A stretch of DNA of 64,000 nt from Rubrobacter tropicus (GTDB lineage Bacteria; Actinomycetota; Rubrobacteria; Rubrobacterales; Rubrobacteraceae), in NCBI RefSeq assembly GCF_011492945.1, contig NZ_CP045119.1, forward strand, positions 1,178,001-1,242,000, given 5' to 3'. The notes under the pieces were generated by a model. It saw only the letters and a list, made by a program, of their open reading frames with translations. It was not told the DNA's origin and made no database searches. The position numbers and the translations under genes were made by a program. Below are positions 7,431-15,239 of the stretch, one piece after another. Positions within the stretch are counted from its first letter, which is position 1, and each line of letters opens with the position of its first letter.

Positions 7431-7880
7431 ATCAAAGGGTCGCCGGACGAAAGAGGCCTTCCCAACGAACGACATCCAAACCCCGAGAGGCAACCGCGTG
7501 CCCCCAACCCGACGACGAACCCCCAACCCCCAACCCGCCCCCCACGTAGGGGCGGGTTTCAAACCCGCCCGGCGGAACCGGCGCTCACCGCGACGCTCGC
7601 GGCCGCCCTGGAGGCCGACGCCGCCGGCGACGAGGACCGCACCCTCGCCCGCTTCCTGCGCTCCGTCGAGACCTCGGCCCCACCCAACCCGGAAGAGGCG
7701 GCCGCGCTCCGGGCCGTCGCGGACCGCATCGAGACCGGCAACGGGGACTACCCGGCCCTCGTCCGGGCCGCCGCGGAGCCCTCGGGCGGCAACGTCGGCG
7801 ACGAGCGCGAGCGGGCCTCCCACGCCTCGAGGACCGTCATCCGCCCGCTCGCGGCGCGCGGGACGGACGGCGCCCGGTAG
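7431..7880 (+). pseudogene. 5'-truncated gene remnant with no usable start codon
   Basis: From about 7570 to the TAG at 7878-7880 one frame has strong GC3 coding character and reads as a soluble acidic protein (LAAALEADAAGDEDRTLARF ... AAALRAVADRIETGNGDYPA). The frame stays open back to 7431, but no ATG, GTG or TTG occurs in it. The first part is Pro/Arg-rich translation of a C-rich tract and of the palindrome at 7551-7569. The natural 5' end therefore seems to have been replaced by repeat DNA. Its stop lies one base before the TTG of the next gene, as in a coupled operon. Function not recognised. Confidence 0.5.
7551..7569. repeat. REP-like palindrome GGCGGGTTT-C-AAACCCGCC
   Basis: A perfect 9-bp inverted repeat with a single central base, embedded in GTAGGGGCGGG context. 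This type of palindrome is a common dispersed intergenic repeat in several high-GC and thermophilic genomes. It lies at the 5' edge of a gene that has lost its start. A tract of tandem AACCCCC units (about 7520-7545) precedes it. Confidence 0.6.
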
Positions 7881-7881
7881 C

Positions 7882-8442
7882 TTGGAGACCTACTCCCACG
7901 CCTTCTTCACCTGGGCGCTCGCCAAGCACGGCATAAAGGCCGGACGGGCCGCGGGTATTGCCGGCGCCTTGGGGGCCTCCTTCCCCGACCTGCCTTCCTT
8001 CGCCGGCACCGCCTACTACATAGGGCCGGCCTACCTGCGGGACGGCTGGTCCTCGATGGACACGGAGGAGGTGCTGCAGGCCATCTACTTCACCGGCCCG
8101 TTTGGCGGGACGGGCAGCATCCTCCACTCGGCCGTGCCGGTCGTGGCCCTGCTCGTCCTGTACCGCATCTCCGGTCTGGTACGGCTGGACCAGCACAGAA
8201 TACTTCTCTGGTTCCTCCTTGGCTGGCTCGGACATACCCTCGCCGATTTTCTGACCCACGTGGACGACGTGCGACCGCTCTTCTGGCCTTTATCTAGCTG
8301 GACCTGGGCGAGCCCGATCTCCTACTACAACAGCGCGTACTACGGGCGGGAGTTCTTCCTCGCCAATCACGGCCTGATGCTGCTTACGATGCTGGCGTTG
8401 CTGGTTTCGCGCCTCAGACGTAGGGCCGGGAAGGCTTCTTAG
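7882..8442 (+). CDS. Membrane-bound metal-dependent hydrolase (DUF457/YdjM-like)
   Basis: A 186-residue membrane protein that begins (TTG) ETYSHAFFTWALAKHG. His and Asp residues in the N-terminal SHAFFTWALAKHG and FPDLPS segments and later in LGHTLADFLTHVDD are laid out like the DUF457 (YdjM-type) inner-membrane putative hydrolases. About four hydrophobic helices separate them. The TTG start follows the upstream TAG by one base; an in-phase GTG at 7498 would add a Pro/Arg-rich segment translated from the wrong frame of the upstream gene, so it was not used. The substrate is unknown; some family members affect membrane lipids or DNA damage response. Confidence 0.75.
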   Translation: METYSHAFFTWALAKHGIKAGRAAGIAGALGASFPDLPSFAGTAYYIGPAYLRDGWSSMDTEEVLQAIYFTGPFGGTGSILHSAVPVVALLVLYRISGLVRLDQHRILLWFLLGWLGHTLADFLTHVDDVRPLFWPLSSWTWASPISYYNSAYYGREFFLANHGLMLLTMLALLVSRLRRRAGKAS

Positions 8443-8489
8443 CTTCGATCCGGGCCGGGTCATTTGGTACACTCCATGCCGTCGCTCCC

Positions 8490-8580
8490 GGAGAGGTGTC
8501 CGAGTTGGCCGAAGGAGCGCGATTGGAAATCGCGTAGGCGGTGTTAAGCCGTCTCGAGGGTTCGAATCCCTCCCTCTCCG
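8490..8580 (+). tRNA. tRNA-Ser (anticodon GGA)
   Basis: A 91-nt class II tRNA. The acceptor stem GGAGAGG (8490-8496) pairs with CCTCTCC (8573-8579), with discriminator G. The D-arm is GAGTTGGCCGAAGGAGC, the anticodon loop ATTGGAAAT gives GGA, a long variable arm GGCGGTGTTAAGCCGTC follows, and the T-arm is GGGTTCGAATCCC. CCA is not encoded. Serine identity fits the long variable arm and the anticodon. Confidence 0.97.
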
Positions 8581-8820
8581 CTCTTGTCCTATGTTTGCAG
8601 GTACGCCGTGATGCCTGGTTGGCACGCCGAACGGATGCCGGACGGCTCCTGGTCCCGGTTTACCGCAACCGTACTGCAACCCCCGGCCCGGGAATCGCCG
8701 AAGAGCGGGCGGTATTTCTTCTGGAAGATGGTCGCCCTGGCCCGCCTTGACTGGTGTATTACTGTTGCTTACGAGGTCGATGGGACCCCGATCGCACCGG
8801 AACAGCCCGGTGGGAGAGGA
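8581..8820 (+). other. Intergenic stretch after tRNA-Ser
   Basis: 240 bp between the tRNA and the next gene. One frame is open throughout and could extend the downstream protein by 79 residues, but that N-terminal part has no recognisable domain and a good ribosome site lies at the internal ATG 8821. No integrase, no copy of the tRNA 3' end and no direct repeat were seen, so there is no evidence for an integrated element. Confidence 0.4.
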
Positions 8821-9378
8821 ATGATCGTGAGCGCTGGCGGCGGGTCGGTGGGGTGGAGGTTCTTCCTGTGGTGGATGCTCGCCTTCCTGGGCTTTCCGAT
8901 AGGCGGGCTGTTGGCTTTCATCGTGGTAGGCTCGATCGGTGGCACGGCGTCCGGCGCGCTCGCCGGAGCCCTGGCGGGAGCGGTGATCGGGGCGGCCCAG
9001 TGGCTGGTGCTTCGCGGATACCTGAGGATAGGCCCCGGCTGGATAGGAGCCACCGCGCTGGGTGTTGCCTCCGGCGACGCCGTAGGGGCCCTGCTCACGA
9101 GCGCGGAAACGGGGTTAGGAGACCTGCTCGTAACCGGCCTGGCCACCGGTGTCGCCGTCGGGTTCTTGCAGTGGGCGCTCTTGAGGAGGCACCTCCGGTC
9201 CGCGGGGCTGTGGGTGCCGGTCGCCATCCTCGCCTGGCCTGTCGGCTGGACGGTTACGTGGGCGTTCGGCATAGACGTCGAGCGGGGCTACGCCGTGTTC
9301 GGCTCGACAGGGGCACTCGTCTTCGCCGCGCTCACGGGAACGGCGTTGTTGCTCTTGCTCCGCAGCCGAACCCGCTGA
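8821..9378 (+). CDS. Glycine/alanine-rich integral membrane protein
   Basis: A 185-residue protein with about six hydrophobic segments. It contains Gly/Ala zipper-like stretches (GSIGGTASGALAGALAGAVIGAAQWLVL) and two similar GAAQWLVLRGYLRIG / GFLQWALLRRHLRSAG units, suggesting an internal duplication of a two-helix hairpin ending in a QW-L-R motif. ATG 8821 is preceded by GGGAGAGGA. Function not recognised; a transport or scaffold role would be a guess. It lies 46 bp upstream of the epimerase gene and may share its transcript. Confidence 0.7.
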   Translation: MIVSAGGGSVGWRFFLWWMLAFLGFPIGGLLAFIVVGSIGGTASGALAGALAGAVIGAAQWLVLRGYLRIGPGWIGATALGVASGDAVGALLTSAETGLGDLLVTGLATGVAVGFLQWALLRRHLRSAGLWVPVAILAWPVGWTVTWAFGIDVERGYAVFGSTGALVFAALTGTALLLLLRSRTR

Positions 9379-9424
9379 CCGAGAGGGACGCCGGGACACA
9401 CAACCAGGCAGGGGAGGAACCCAG

Positions 9425-10378
9425 ATGACCGACGACGGAGGGCTTCACGTAATCTTCGGCACCGGGCCGGTCGGGATGTCCGTGATGGATGAGCTGACCG
9501 AGAGGGGCAGGCGAGTCCGAATGGTCAACCGCAGCGGCAGGGCGGACGTTCCCGAGCGCGTAGAGGTCGTGGGAGGCGACGCTTCCGACCCCGCGTTCAG
9601 CCGGGAGGCGAGCGCGGGAGCATCCGCCGTCTACTTTGCCCTCAACCCGCCCTACGACAAGTGGCCCGAGCTGTTCCCGCCGCTGCAGGCGGCGGTGATA
9701 GAGGGCGCCGTGGCCGCCGGCGCAAAGCTCGTGGCCGTGGAGAACCTCTACATGTACGGTCCAACAGACGGCCTTCCGCTCACCGAAGACCTGCCCCACG
9801 CCGCCGAGACGCGCAAAGGCGGTGTCCGTGCCAGGATGTCCCAAGAGCTCATGCGGGCCCACGAGTCCGGCAGGGCGCGGGTCGCCATCGGGAGGGCGTC
9901 CGACTTTTTCGGACCTCGCGTGCTCGCGTCGGCCGCGGGAGAGCAGGTCTTCGGCCGGGCCGTGGAGGGCAAGAGCGCCCGGGTGGCCGGCGACCCCGAC
10001 CAGCCCCACACCTACACCTACGTGCCGGACATCGGCAAGGGGCTCGTAATCCTGGGCGAGCGCGAGGAGGCGCTGGGGCGGGCGTGGCACCTACCAAGCC
10101 CCGAGACGGTTACGACACGCGAGTTCGTTGAGATCGCCTTCGAGGAGGCCGGAAAGCCGGCGCGCATCCAGGCGGCGCCGAAGATCGTGCTTCGGGCCAT
10201 CGGCCTATTCAACCCGCCCCTGCGCGAGACCATCGAGATGCTCTACGAGTTCGAGGAGCCTTTCGTCGTCGACCATTCGGACTTCGCACGTACCTTCGGC
10301 GACCACGCGACACCACTAAGGACGGCCATAGGCGAGACCGTGCGCTGGTACCGTGATCGTCTCTCGGGCATGGGGTGA
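9425..10378 (+). CDS. NAD(P)-dependent epimerase/reductase-like protein (atypical SDR)
   Basis: A 317-residue Rossmann protein. The cofactor loop is FGTGPVGMSVMDEL rather than GxxGxxG, followed by RVRMVNRSG at the end of beta-2. The expected active-site Tyr lies in VENLYMYGPTDG. The C-terminal part (HLPSPETVTTREFVEIAFEE) matches NAD-dependent epimerase/dehydratase family proteins of the extended or atypical SDR type, such as nucleoside-sugar epimerases and NmrA-like reductases. GGGAGGAACCC precedes the ATG. Substrate unknown. Confidence 0.8.
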   Translation: MTDDGGLHVIFGTGPVGMSVMDELTERGRRVRMVNRSGRADVPERVEVVGGDASDPAFSREASAGASAVYFALNPPYDKWPELFPPLQAAVIEGAVAAGAKLVAVENLYMYGPTDGLPLTEDLPHAAETRKGGVRARMSQELMRAHESGRARVAIGRASDFFGPRVLASAAGEQVFGRAVEGKSARVAGDPDQPHTYTYVPDIGKGLVILGEREEALGRAWHLPSPETVTTREFVEIAFEEAGKPARIQAAPKIVLRAIGLFNPPLRETIEMLYEFEEPFVVDHSDFARTFGDHATPLRTAIGETVRWYRDRLSGMG

Positions 10379-10628
10379 GAGCATAGAACTTCGCCGTGAC
10401 CGTTCGGCCGCGTTGCCGGAAGCGGTTGCCCAGGTGCCGGGCCACCCCGAAGCGCCACGGAGGCGGTGAGCGAGGCGCGACTCGGAAGCGAACCCGACGA
10501 GACGAGCTCGCCCCTCGCCGTACCTTTGCGAGCTGATCCAGGAGACCCCGGCGCGGGCGTTCTCCAACCTGAACGCCCGCGCCCGAGCATCCTGGCCAAC
10601 GCCGCCCTTCTATCCGGGGAGCGGGAGG
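10379..10628. other. Intergenic region, possible degraded coding remnant
   Basis: About 250 bp between convergent genes. A short plus-strand stretch near 10527-10610 reads ELIQETPARAFSNLNARAR, which looks protein-like. It is not connected to a start and is joined to SSPLAVPLR in another frame. It may be the remains of a frameshifted gene; no function can be assigned. Confidence 0.3.
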
Positions 10629-11645
10629 TCAGGAGAACAGCGCGCTGTAGCCGTTGAGGGCTGGCTGGCCGCCCAGGTGGGCGTACAGGACGGTGGAGGT
10701 CGGGGGGATCTCACCCCGCTTTACGAGGTCGATCATGCCCGCCATCGACTTCCCCTCGTAGACGGGGTCGGTGATCATCCCCTCCGTGCGGGCCGCGGTC
10801 CGCATTGCCTCCAGCGTCGCCCCGTCCGGGATGCCGTAGACGCCGGCGTGGTACCTGTCGTCGAGGATTACGTCGTCGCCGACCTCCCGTGTCAACCCGA
10901 TGAGTCCGGCCGTGTTGCGGGCTATGCGCGTTATCTGTTCTCTGGTCTCTTGCGGTTTCGCCGACCCGTCGATGCCTACCACCCGGCGGGGACGGCCCCC
11001 GGCCTCCTCCAGGGCGGCGAAACCGGCGACCATGCCGGCCTGCGTGCTGCCGGTTACTGAGCAGACGATTACGGTGTCGAAGAAGACGCCGAGATCCTCC
11101 TCCTGGGCTGCGACCTCGTTGGCCCAGTTCGCGAAGCCAAGGCCGCCGAGTTCGTGGTCGGAGGCGCCGGCCGGTATGGCGTAGGGTTTGCCGCCGGAGG
11201 CTTCTATCTCGGCCACGGCCGCGTCCCAACTCTCCTTGAACCCGATGCCGAAACCGGCCTTGACCAGGCGCACGTCAGCGCCGGCCAGCCGGCTGATGAG
11301 GATGTTGCCGACCTTATCGTAGACGCTGTCGGGCCAGTCCACCCAGCTCTCCTGGACCAGGACGCACCGGAGCCCGACGCGGGCCGCAACGGCCGCCACC
11401 TGGCGGGTGTGGTTGGACTGCACGCCGCCGATGGAGACGAGCGTGTCGCACCCCTTGGCGAGCGCGTCGGCGACGAGGTACTCGAGCTTTCGGGTCTTGT
11501 TCCCCCCGTATGCGATGCCAGAGTTGCAGTCCTCGCGCTTCGCCCACAACCCGGCGCCGCCCAGGTGCTCCGTGAGCCTGTCTAGCCGATGCACGGGCGA
11601 TGGCCCGAACAAGAGCGGGTAACGGTCGAAATCCGCGATGGTCAA
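10629..11645 (-). CDS. acdS: 1-aminocyclopropane-1-carboxylate (ACC) deaminase
   Basis: A 338-residue PLP enzyme very like characterised ACC deaminases. The start reads [19 protein letters not shown], and the PLP lysine is in [11 protein letters not shown] (Lys50). It also has [18 protein letters not shown], the phosphate-cup [11 protein letters not shown], and [12 protein letters not shown] with the Tyr-Glu pair that, with the Leu of YAHLGG, distinguishes ACC deaminase from D-cysteine desulfhydrase. It would convert ACC, the plant ethylene precursor, to 2-oxobutyrate and ammonia in the cytoplasm. It is divergent from a FadR-type regulator across 154 bp, a likely control arrangement. Full length, no obvious defects. 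Confidence 0.92.
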   Translation of the reverse strand: MTIADFDRYPLLFGPSPVHRLDRLTEHLGGAGLWAKREDCNSGIAYGGNKTRKLEYLVADALAKGCDTLVSIGGVQSNHTRQVAAVAARVGLRCVLVQESWVDWPDSVYDKVGNILISRLAGADVRLVKAGFGIGFKESWDAAVAEIEASGGKPYAIPAGASDHELGGLGFANWANEVAAQEEDLGVFFDTVIVCSVTGSTQAGMVAGFAALEEAGGRPRRVVGIDGSAKPQETREQITRIARNTAGLIGLTREVGDDVILDDRYHAGVYGIPDGATLEAMRTAARTEGMITDPVYEGKSMAGMIDLVKRGEIPPTSTVLYAHLGGQPALNGYSALFS

Positions 11646-11799
11646 TGGGCCTCCTCCGTGCGGCCTGGGCTGTCCCGCGGGAGGTTAACATCTCCTGGTC
11701 ACCACGGTTCCAACCGCCCGTTGCCGGAAGAGCGCGCGGTTTCGGGCGTGGCCCTTATGCTAGGATTGCGCGGCGTGGGGGTCGTCTAAAGAGGAGTGG

Positions 11800-12465
11800 G
11801 TGGGGTTGGACAAGGTCCGCAAAACCTCCCTGTCCGATGCTGTTACGGACAGCGTTATCGCCTGGATCCGGGAAGGCCGGTACCGCGCCGGCGACCGCCT
11901 CCCGACCGAGAGGGAGCTCGCGGAGCGACTGGGCGTCGGCAGGACCTCCGTTCGCGAGGGGCTGCGGTTCCTGGAGAAGCTGGGCATCCTGGAGATCCGC
12001 CAGGGAACGGGGACGATGGTGCGCTCCCTCTCCTTGGGCGAGGTCTTCGACCACCTGGTCCCCGTCCAGACGATCATAGATCTCCCCGACCGCGACGTCC
12101 GCCACATCATGCACGTGAGGCGCGTCCTCGAGGCCGAGTCGGCCCAACTCGCGGCCCAACACGCCACCGAACGGCAACTGGGACGACTAGACGAGTTGCT
12201 CGACGGCATGGCCGCCTCCCTGGAGAGGCCGAGGGATTACCTGGAGATGGACCTGGAGTTTCACGTGGTGGTGGCCGAGGCCGCGGCCAACCCCGTGCTG
12301 GCGCATCTGATCGACCTGATCCGGACCATCTACACCAGGTACTTCGAGATCGTGCTCCGCGACCCCGATATGAACAGAACCTCCCTCGACTTCCACCGTA
12401 AACTCTACGCAGCCCTCCGCGACCACGACCCGAAGCCGCCCGCCAGCACATCCTCGCCCACCTGA
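11800..12465 (+). CDS. FadR/GntR-family transcriptional regulator with frameshifted C terminus
   Basis: Winged HTH at residues about 8-75 (GRYRAGDRLPTERELAERLG, GVGRTSVREGLRFLEKLGIL) followed by an all-helical FCD ligand domain. The domain contains the expected metal-site histidines, as in DLEFHVVVAEAAANPVL and FHRKLY. At the end the frame reads HDPKPPASTSSPT, whereas the -1 frame reads AARQHILAHLNQAERDVLKL, the normal last helix of the family. One base appears to be missing near 12430-12432 (CCGGAA to CCGAA); the restored frame would run to TGA 12608. GTG 11800 lies 3 nt after AGAGGAG; TTG 11806 has better spacing. Probably regulates acdS. Confidence 0.8.
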   Translation: MGLDKVRKTSLSDAVTDSVIAWIREGRYRAGDRLPTERELAERLGVGRTSVREGLRFLEKLGILEIRQGTGTMVRSLSLGEVFDHLVPVQTIIDLPDRDVRHIMHVRRVLEAESAQLAAQHATERQLGRLDELLDGMAASLERPRDYLEMDLEFHVVVAEAAANPVLAHLIDLIRTIYTRYFEIVLRDPDMNRTSLDFHRKLYAALRDHDPKPPASTSSPT

Positions 12466-13008
12466 ACCAGGCCGAGAGGGACGTCCTGAAACTACTCGAC
12501 CCCTCTAACGACAACGGCCAGCCCCCTCGCCCCCACGGGATAACGGAACGCCATTGCGAGCAAGAAACGCATGTGATAAAGTGCGCGAACTTTGGTCTGG
12601 TAAGCTGATGAACAGTTAACCAGTACAACGGGGAAGCGGGAAGCAAGGCCGGGTCGGCGTGGGGGCCGGCACCTGGCCTACGTGATAGGAGGCTGATGCT
12701 GTTGGGGAAGCTGGCATTCGTGGTTGGTGCGGGACGCCGCTGAAGGCTGGGCCCAGTCTCTTACGTGGGCCGGGGACGATCATGCCAATAGTCTTGCGAG
12801 CAGCCGTGGGCCGGTGCCTTTCGGAGCGGGGGTAGGGGCGTGGGGTTGCCCGGGGCGCACGCGGCGCGGATACTTCCATCAAGGGAAAAGACAATAGCAA
12901 CAGGGAACCGGCCTTTCGGCATGCAAGAAAGCTTCATTAGTGCAGGGTGGTCGTTGGGGCCGGTGGGTGGAACCCCGTTTTTCGGGGGCTCAAGAGGAAG
13001 GGAGTGGC
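12466..13008 (+). other. Frameshifted regulator tail followed by a long untranslated leader
   Basis: Bases 12466-12608 are the shifted continuation of the FadR-type gene. From 12609 to 13008 I see no gene: 400 bp of mixed, less GC-biased sequence upstream of the sugar porter. It includes a CCCCG-TTTTT-CGGGG hairpin close to the ribosome site. A promoter and possibly RNA-level control of the sugar operon should lie here, but no known riboswitch class was recognised. Confidence 0.5.
12973..12987 (+). promoter_or_regulatory. Hairpin in the sugar-operon leader
   Basis: CCCCG (12973-12977), loop TTTTT, CGGGG (12983-12987). The loop, not the 3' side, carries the T run, so it is not a normal intrinsic terminator. 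It ends 13 nt before the AAGGGAG ribosome site at about 12999 and could affect access to it or protect the RNA. Confidence 0.35.
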
Positions 13009-14421
13009 ATGTCTGCGGGAAGTTCTAGCGCGGGAGCCGCTGAGAGGCGGAGGTTCGTAAACCTGGCGGCCGCGATCACGGCGACGGGTGGATTGCTCTT
13101 CGGGTACGACACGGGCGTCATCTCCGGTGCCCTGCTGTTCATCAGGCAAGACTTCGAGCTGACGTCCTTTTTGGAGGGCATAATCGTCAGCTTCCTGCTG
13201 GTCGGCGCGATGGTCGGGGCGCTCTCGGGCGGGCCGCTCTCCGACCGTATCGGACGCCGTCCCACCACTCTCATAGCCGCCATCATCTTCGGGGTGGGTG
13301 CGATGGCGGTGGCATTCGCGCCGAGCGTGGCGTTCATAGTCCTCGGCCGGTTCTTGCTTGGCCTGGGCGTCGGGCTGGCGTCGATGATCGTGCCGCTCTA
13401 CATCGCCGAGATAGCCCCGGCCGACAGGCGGGGGGCGCTCGTCTCGCTCAACCAGCTCATGATCACCATAGGTATCTTGCTCTCCTACATCGTGGGCGTC
13501 CTCTTCACGCCCATCGAGGGCTGGCGCTGGATGTTCGGCGTCGCGCTCATACCGGCCCTCATCCTCGGCATCGGCATGTTCTCGCTGCCGGAGAGCCCGC
13601 GCTGGCTCTTCGAGCACGGCCGGATGGACAAGGCCCGCCAGGTGCTCGGCCGCTCCCGGAGCCCGGAGGAGGTAGATCAAGAGCTCCAGGAGATGCAGGA
13701 CATAAAGAACCAGGAAGGCAACCAGGAGCGGGTCTCCTACGCGGAGCTTCTGGCTCCCTTCGTCAGGCCGGCCCTCATCATCGGCATAGGTCTCGCCATC
13801 TTCCAGCAGATAACCGGCATCAACACGGTGATCTACTACGCGCCCACGATCCTGCAGGGCGTCGGCTTCTCGGAGGGGGGCGCCATCGCGGCCACCGCCC
13901 TCGGTGTCGGGGTCGTGAACGTAGGGTTCACGATCCTTGCCGTCCGCATCATCGACCGGGCGGGGCGCAGGCCGCTGCTCCTCATCGGGCTCGTCGGCAT
14001 GACCATAAGCCTCGCGCTGCTTGGCACGGTCTTCGCGTCCGGCGCCACCGGGGACAATTCGACCGTTCTGTCTGGCGTGCTCGCGACCGTGTGCCTGGCG
14101 GTTTACATAGCTTCGTTCGCGATCAGCCTCGGGCCGGTGTTCTGGTTGATGATCTCGGAGATCTACCCGCTGAGAATTCGTGGCACGGCCATGAGCGTGG
14201 CCTCAATCGCCAACTGGGGCTCGAACTTCCTCGTCGCCCTGACGTTCCCGGTCCTGCTGGCGGCGCTCGGCGGCGCCACCTTGTTCTGGATATTCGCGTT
14301 CCTCGGCATCGTCGCGTGGGTCTTCATCTACTTCCGGGTGCCGGAGACGAAGAACCGCTCGCTGGAGGAGATAGAGGCAAGCTTCCGCGGCACGACGGTC
14401 AGCACCGGCCGCGTTCGCTAG
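13009..14421 (+). CDS. MFS sugar porter (sugar/H+ symporter)
   Basis: A 470-residue, 12-helix transporter of the sugar porter family. Motifs are GYDTGVISGALLF in helix 1, the DRIGRRP loop 2-3 motif, PESPRWLFEHGR before the central loop, QQITGINTVIYYAPTI in helix 7, and PETKNRSLEEIE at the C terminus. This is the XylE/AraE/IolT/GLUT layout, moving hexoses, pentoses or inositol with protons; the family also includes disaccharide porters. ATG 13009 has AAGGGAG upstream. It heads an operon with enzymes for disaccharide phosphorolysis, so trehalose or maltose is a plausible substrate, but that is inference from context. Confidence 0.92.
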   Translation: MSAGSSSAGAAERRRFVNLAAAITATGGLLFGYDTGVISGALLFIRQDFELTSFLEGIIVSFLLVGAMVGALSGGPLSDRIGRRPTTLIAAIIFGVGAMAVAFAPSVAFIVLGRFLLGLGVGLASMIVPLYIAEIAPADRRGALVSLNQLMITIGILLSYIVGVLFTPIEGWRWMFGVALIPALILGIGMFSLPESPRWLFEHGRMDKARQVLGRSRSPEEVDQELQEMQDIKNQEGNQERVSYAELLAPFVRPALIIGIGLAIFQQITGINTVIYYAPTILQGVGFSEGGAIAATALGVGVVNVGFTILAVRIIDRAGRRPLLLIGLVGMTISLALLGTVFASGATGDNSTVLSGVLATVCLAVYIASFAISLGPVFWLMISEIYPLRIRGTAMSVASIANWGSNFLVALTFPVLLAALGGATLFWIFAFLGIVAWVFIYFRVPETKNRSLEEIEASFRGTTVSTGRVR

Positions 14422-14437
14422 GTAGAAAGGAGAGCCC

Positions 14438-15220
14438 GTGAGCTTTCGAGGCGCGATCTTCGACGTCGACGGCGTGCTTGTCGACTCGCCCCACGAGCAG
14501 GCCTGGCGCGACGGCCTGCGGCAACTGATGGAGAACGACTGGAAGGGCATCAGGGACCAGACTTCCTACGCCCCGGAAAAGTTTACCCCCGAGGTTTACC
14601 AGAGGGAGATGTCAGGAAAGCCCCGCTACAAGGGCGCCCAGGCGGCGCTCGAGTACTTCGGGGTGCCAGACGCAGAGGAGCGGGCGCAGGAGTACGGCGA
14701 CCGCAAGCAGGTGATGATCGTGGAGCTGATCGAAGCCAGCCAGTTCCACGCCTACCCGGATGCCCTGCGCTTCGTCCTGGCCGTCAAGGACGCGGGCCTG
14801 CGGATATCCGCCGCCTCCTCGTCCAAGAACGCGAACGCTTTTCTGGAGCGGATTCGTCTGGACGAGTTCGTCGAGGAGGAGGGCCTCGAATACGACTTCG
14901 TGAGCCCCGGCTACACCCTGCTCGACATCCTCGACGCGAACGTCAGCGGGAGGGACTTCGCGCAGGGCAAGCCGCACCCCGAGATCTTCCTTACCGCCGC
15001 CGAAGAAGCGGGCGTATCGCCGGGCGAGGCGTTCGTGGTGGAGGACGCCGCGAACGGCGTGCAGGCGGCGAAGGCCGGCAACATGCAGGCCCTGGGCCTG
15101 GCGCGGGCCGACGACGAGGAGCTTCTAAAAGGCGCGAACGCCGACCTCGTCGTAACAAGCCTCGACGACGTCTCGCTCGAGGCGCTCGCCGAAGGCCGCC
15201 TGGAGAGGTCGGGGCGCTGA
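14438..15220 (+). CDS. HAD hydrolase, beta-phosphoglucomutase family
   Basis: A 260-residue HAD protein. Motif I is FDVDGVLVDSPHEQAWRDGL with the double-Asp nucleophile and acid/base, the helical cap follows, motif II is ISAASSSKNA, the Lys and motif IV are GKPHPEIFLTA and VVEDAANGVQAAKA. This is the subfamily of beta-phosphoglucomutase and sugar phosphatases. Beside a GH65 phosphorylase, which releases beta-glucose-1-phosphate, the beta-phosphoglucomutase role (beta-G1P to G6P) is most likely. The protein is somewhat longer than typical PgmB (about 220 residues), mainly in the cap. GTG start with AAAGGAGAG upstream. Confidence 0.85.
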   Translation: MSFRGAIFDVDGVLVDSPHEQAWRDGLRQLMENDWKGIRDQTSYAPEKFTPEVYQREMSGKPRYKGAQAALEYFGVPDAEERAQEYGDRKQVMIVELIEASQFHAYPDALRFVLAVKDAGLRISAASSSKNANAFLERIRLDEFVEEEGLEYDFVSPGYTLLDILDANVSGRDFAQGKPHPEIFLTAAEEAGVSPGEAFVVEDAANGVQAAKAGNMQALGLARADDEELLKGANADLVVTSLDDVSLEALAEGRLERSGR

Positions 15221-15239
15221 CGGTGGGAGGATTCCAGAG

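Noticed and set aside
7498-8442. A 314-residue continuous frame from GTG 7498
   Set aside because: Its first 128 residues are Pro/Arg/Ser-rich translation of a different coding frame; the hydrolase homology starts only at TTG 7882.
8490-8820. Integrated element at tRNA-Ser
   Set aside because: No integrase and no duplicated tRNA 3' end were found on either side.
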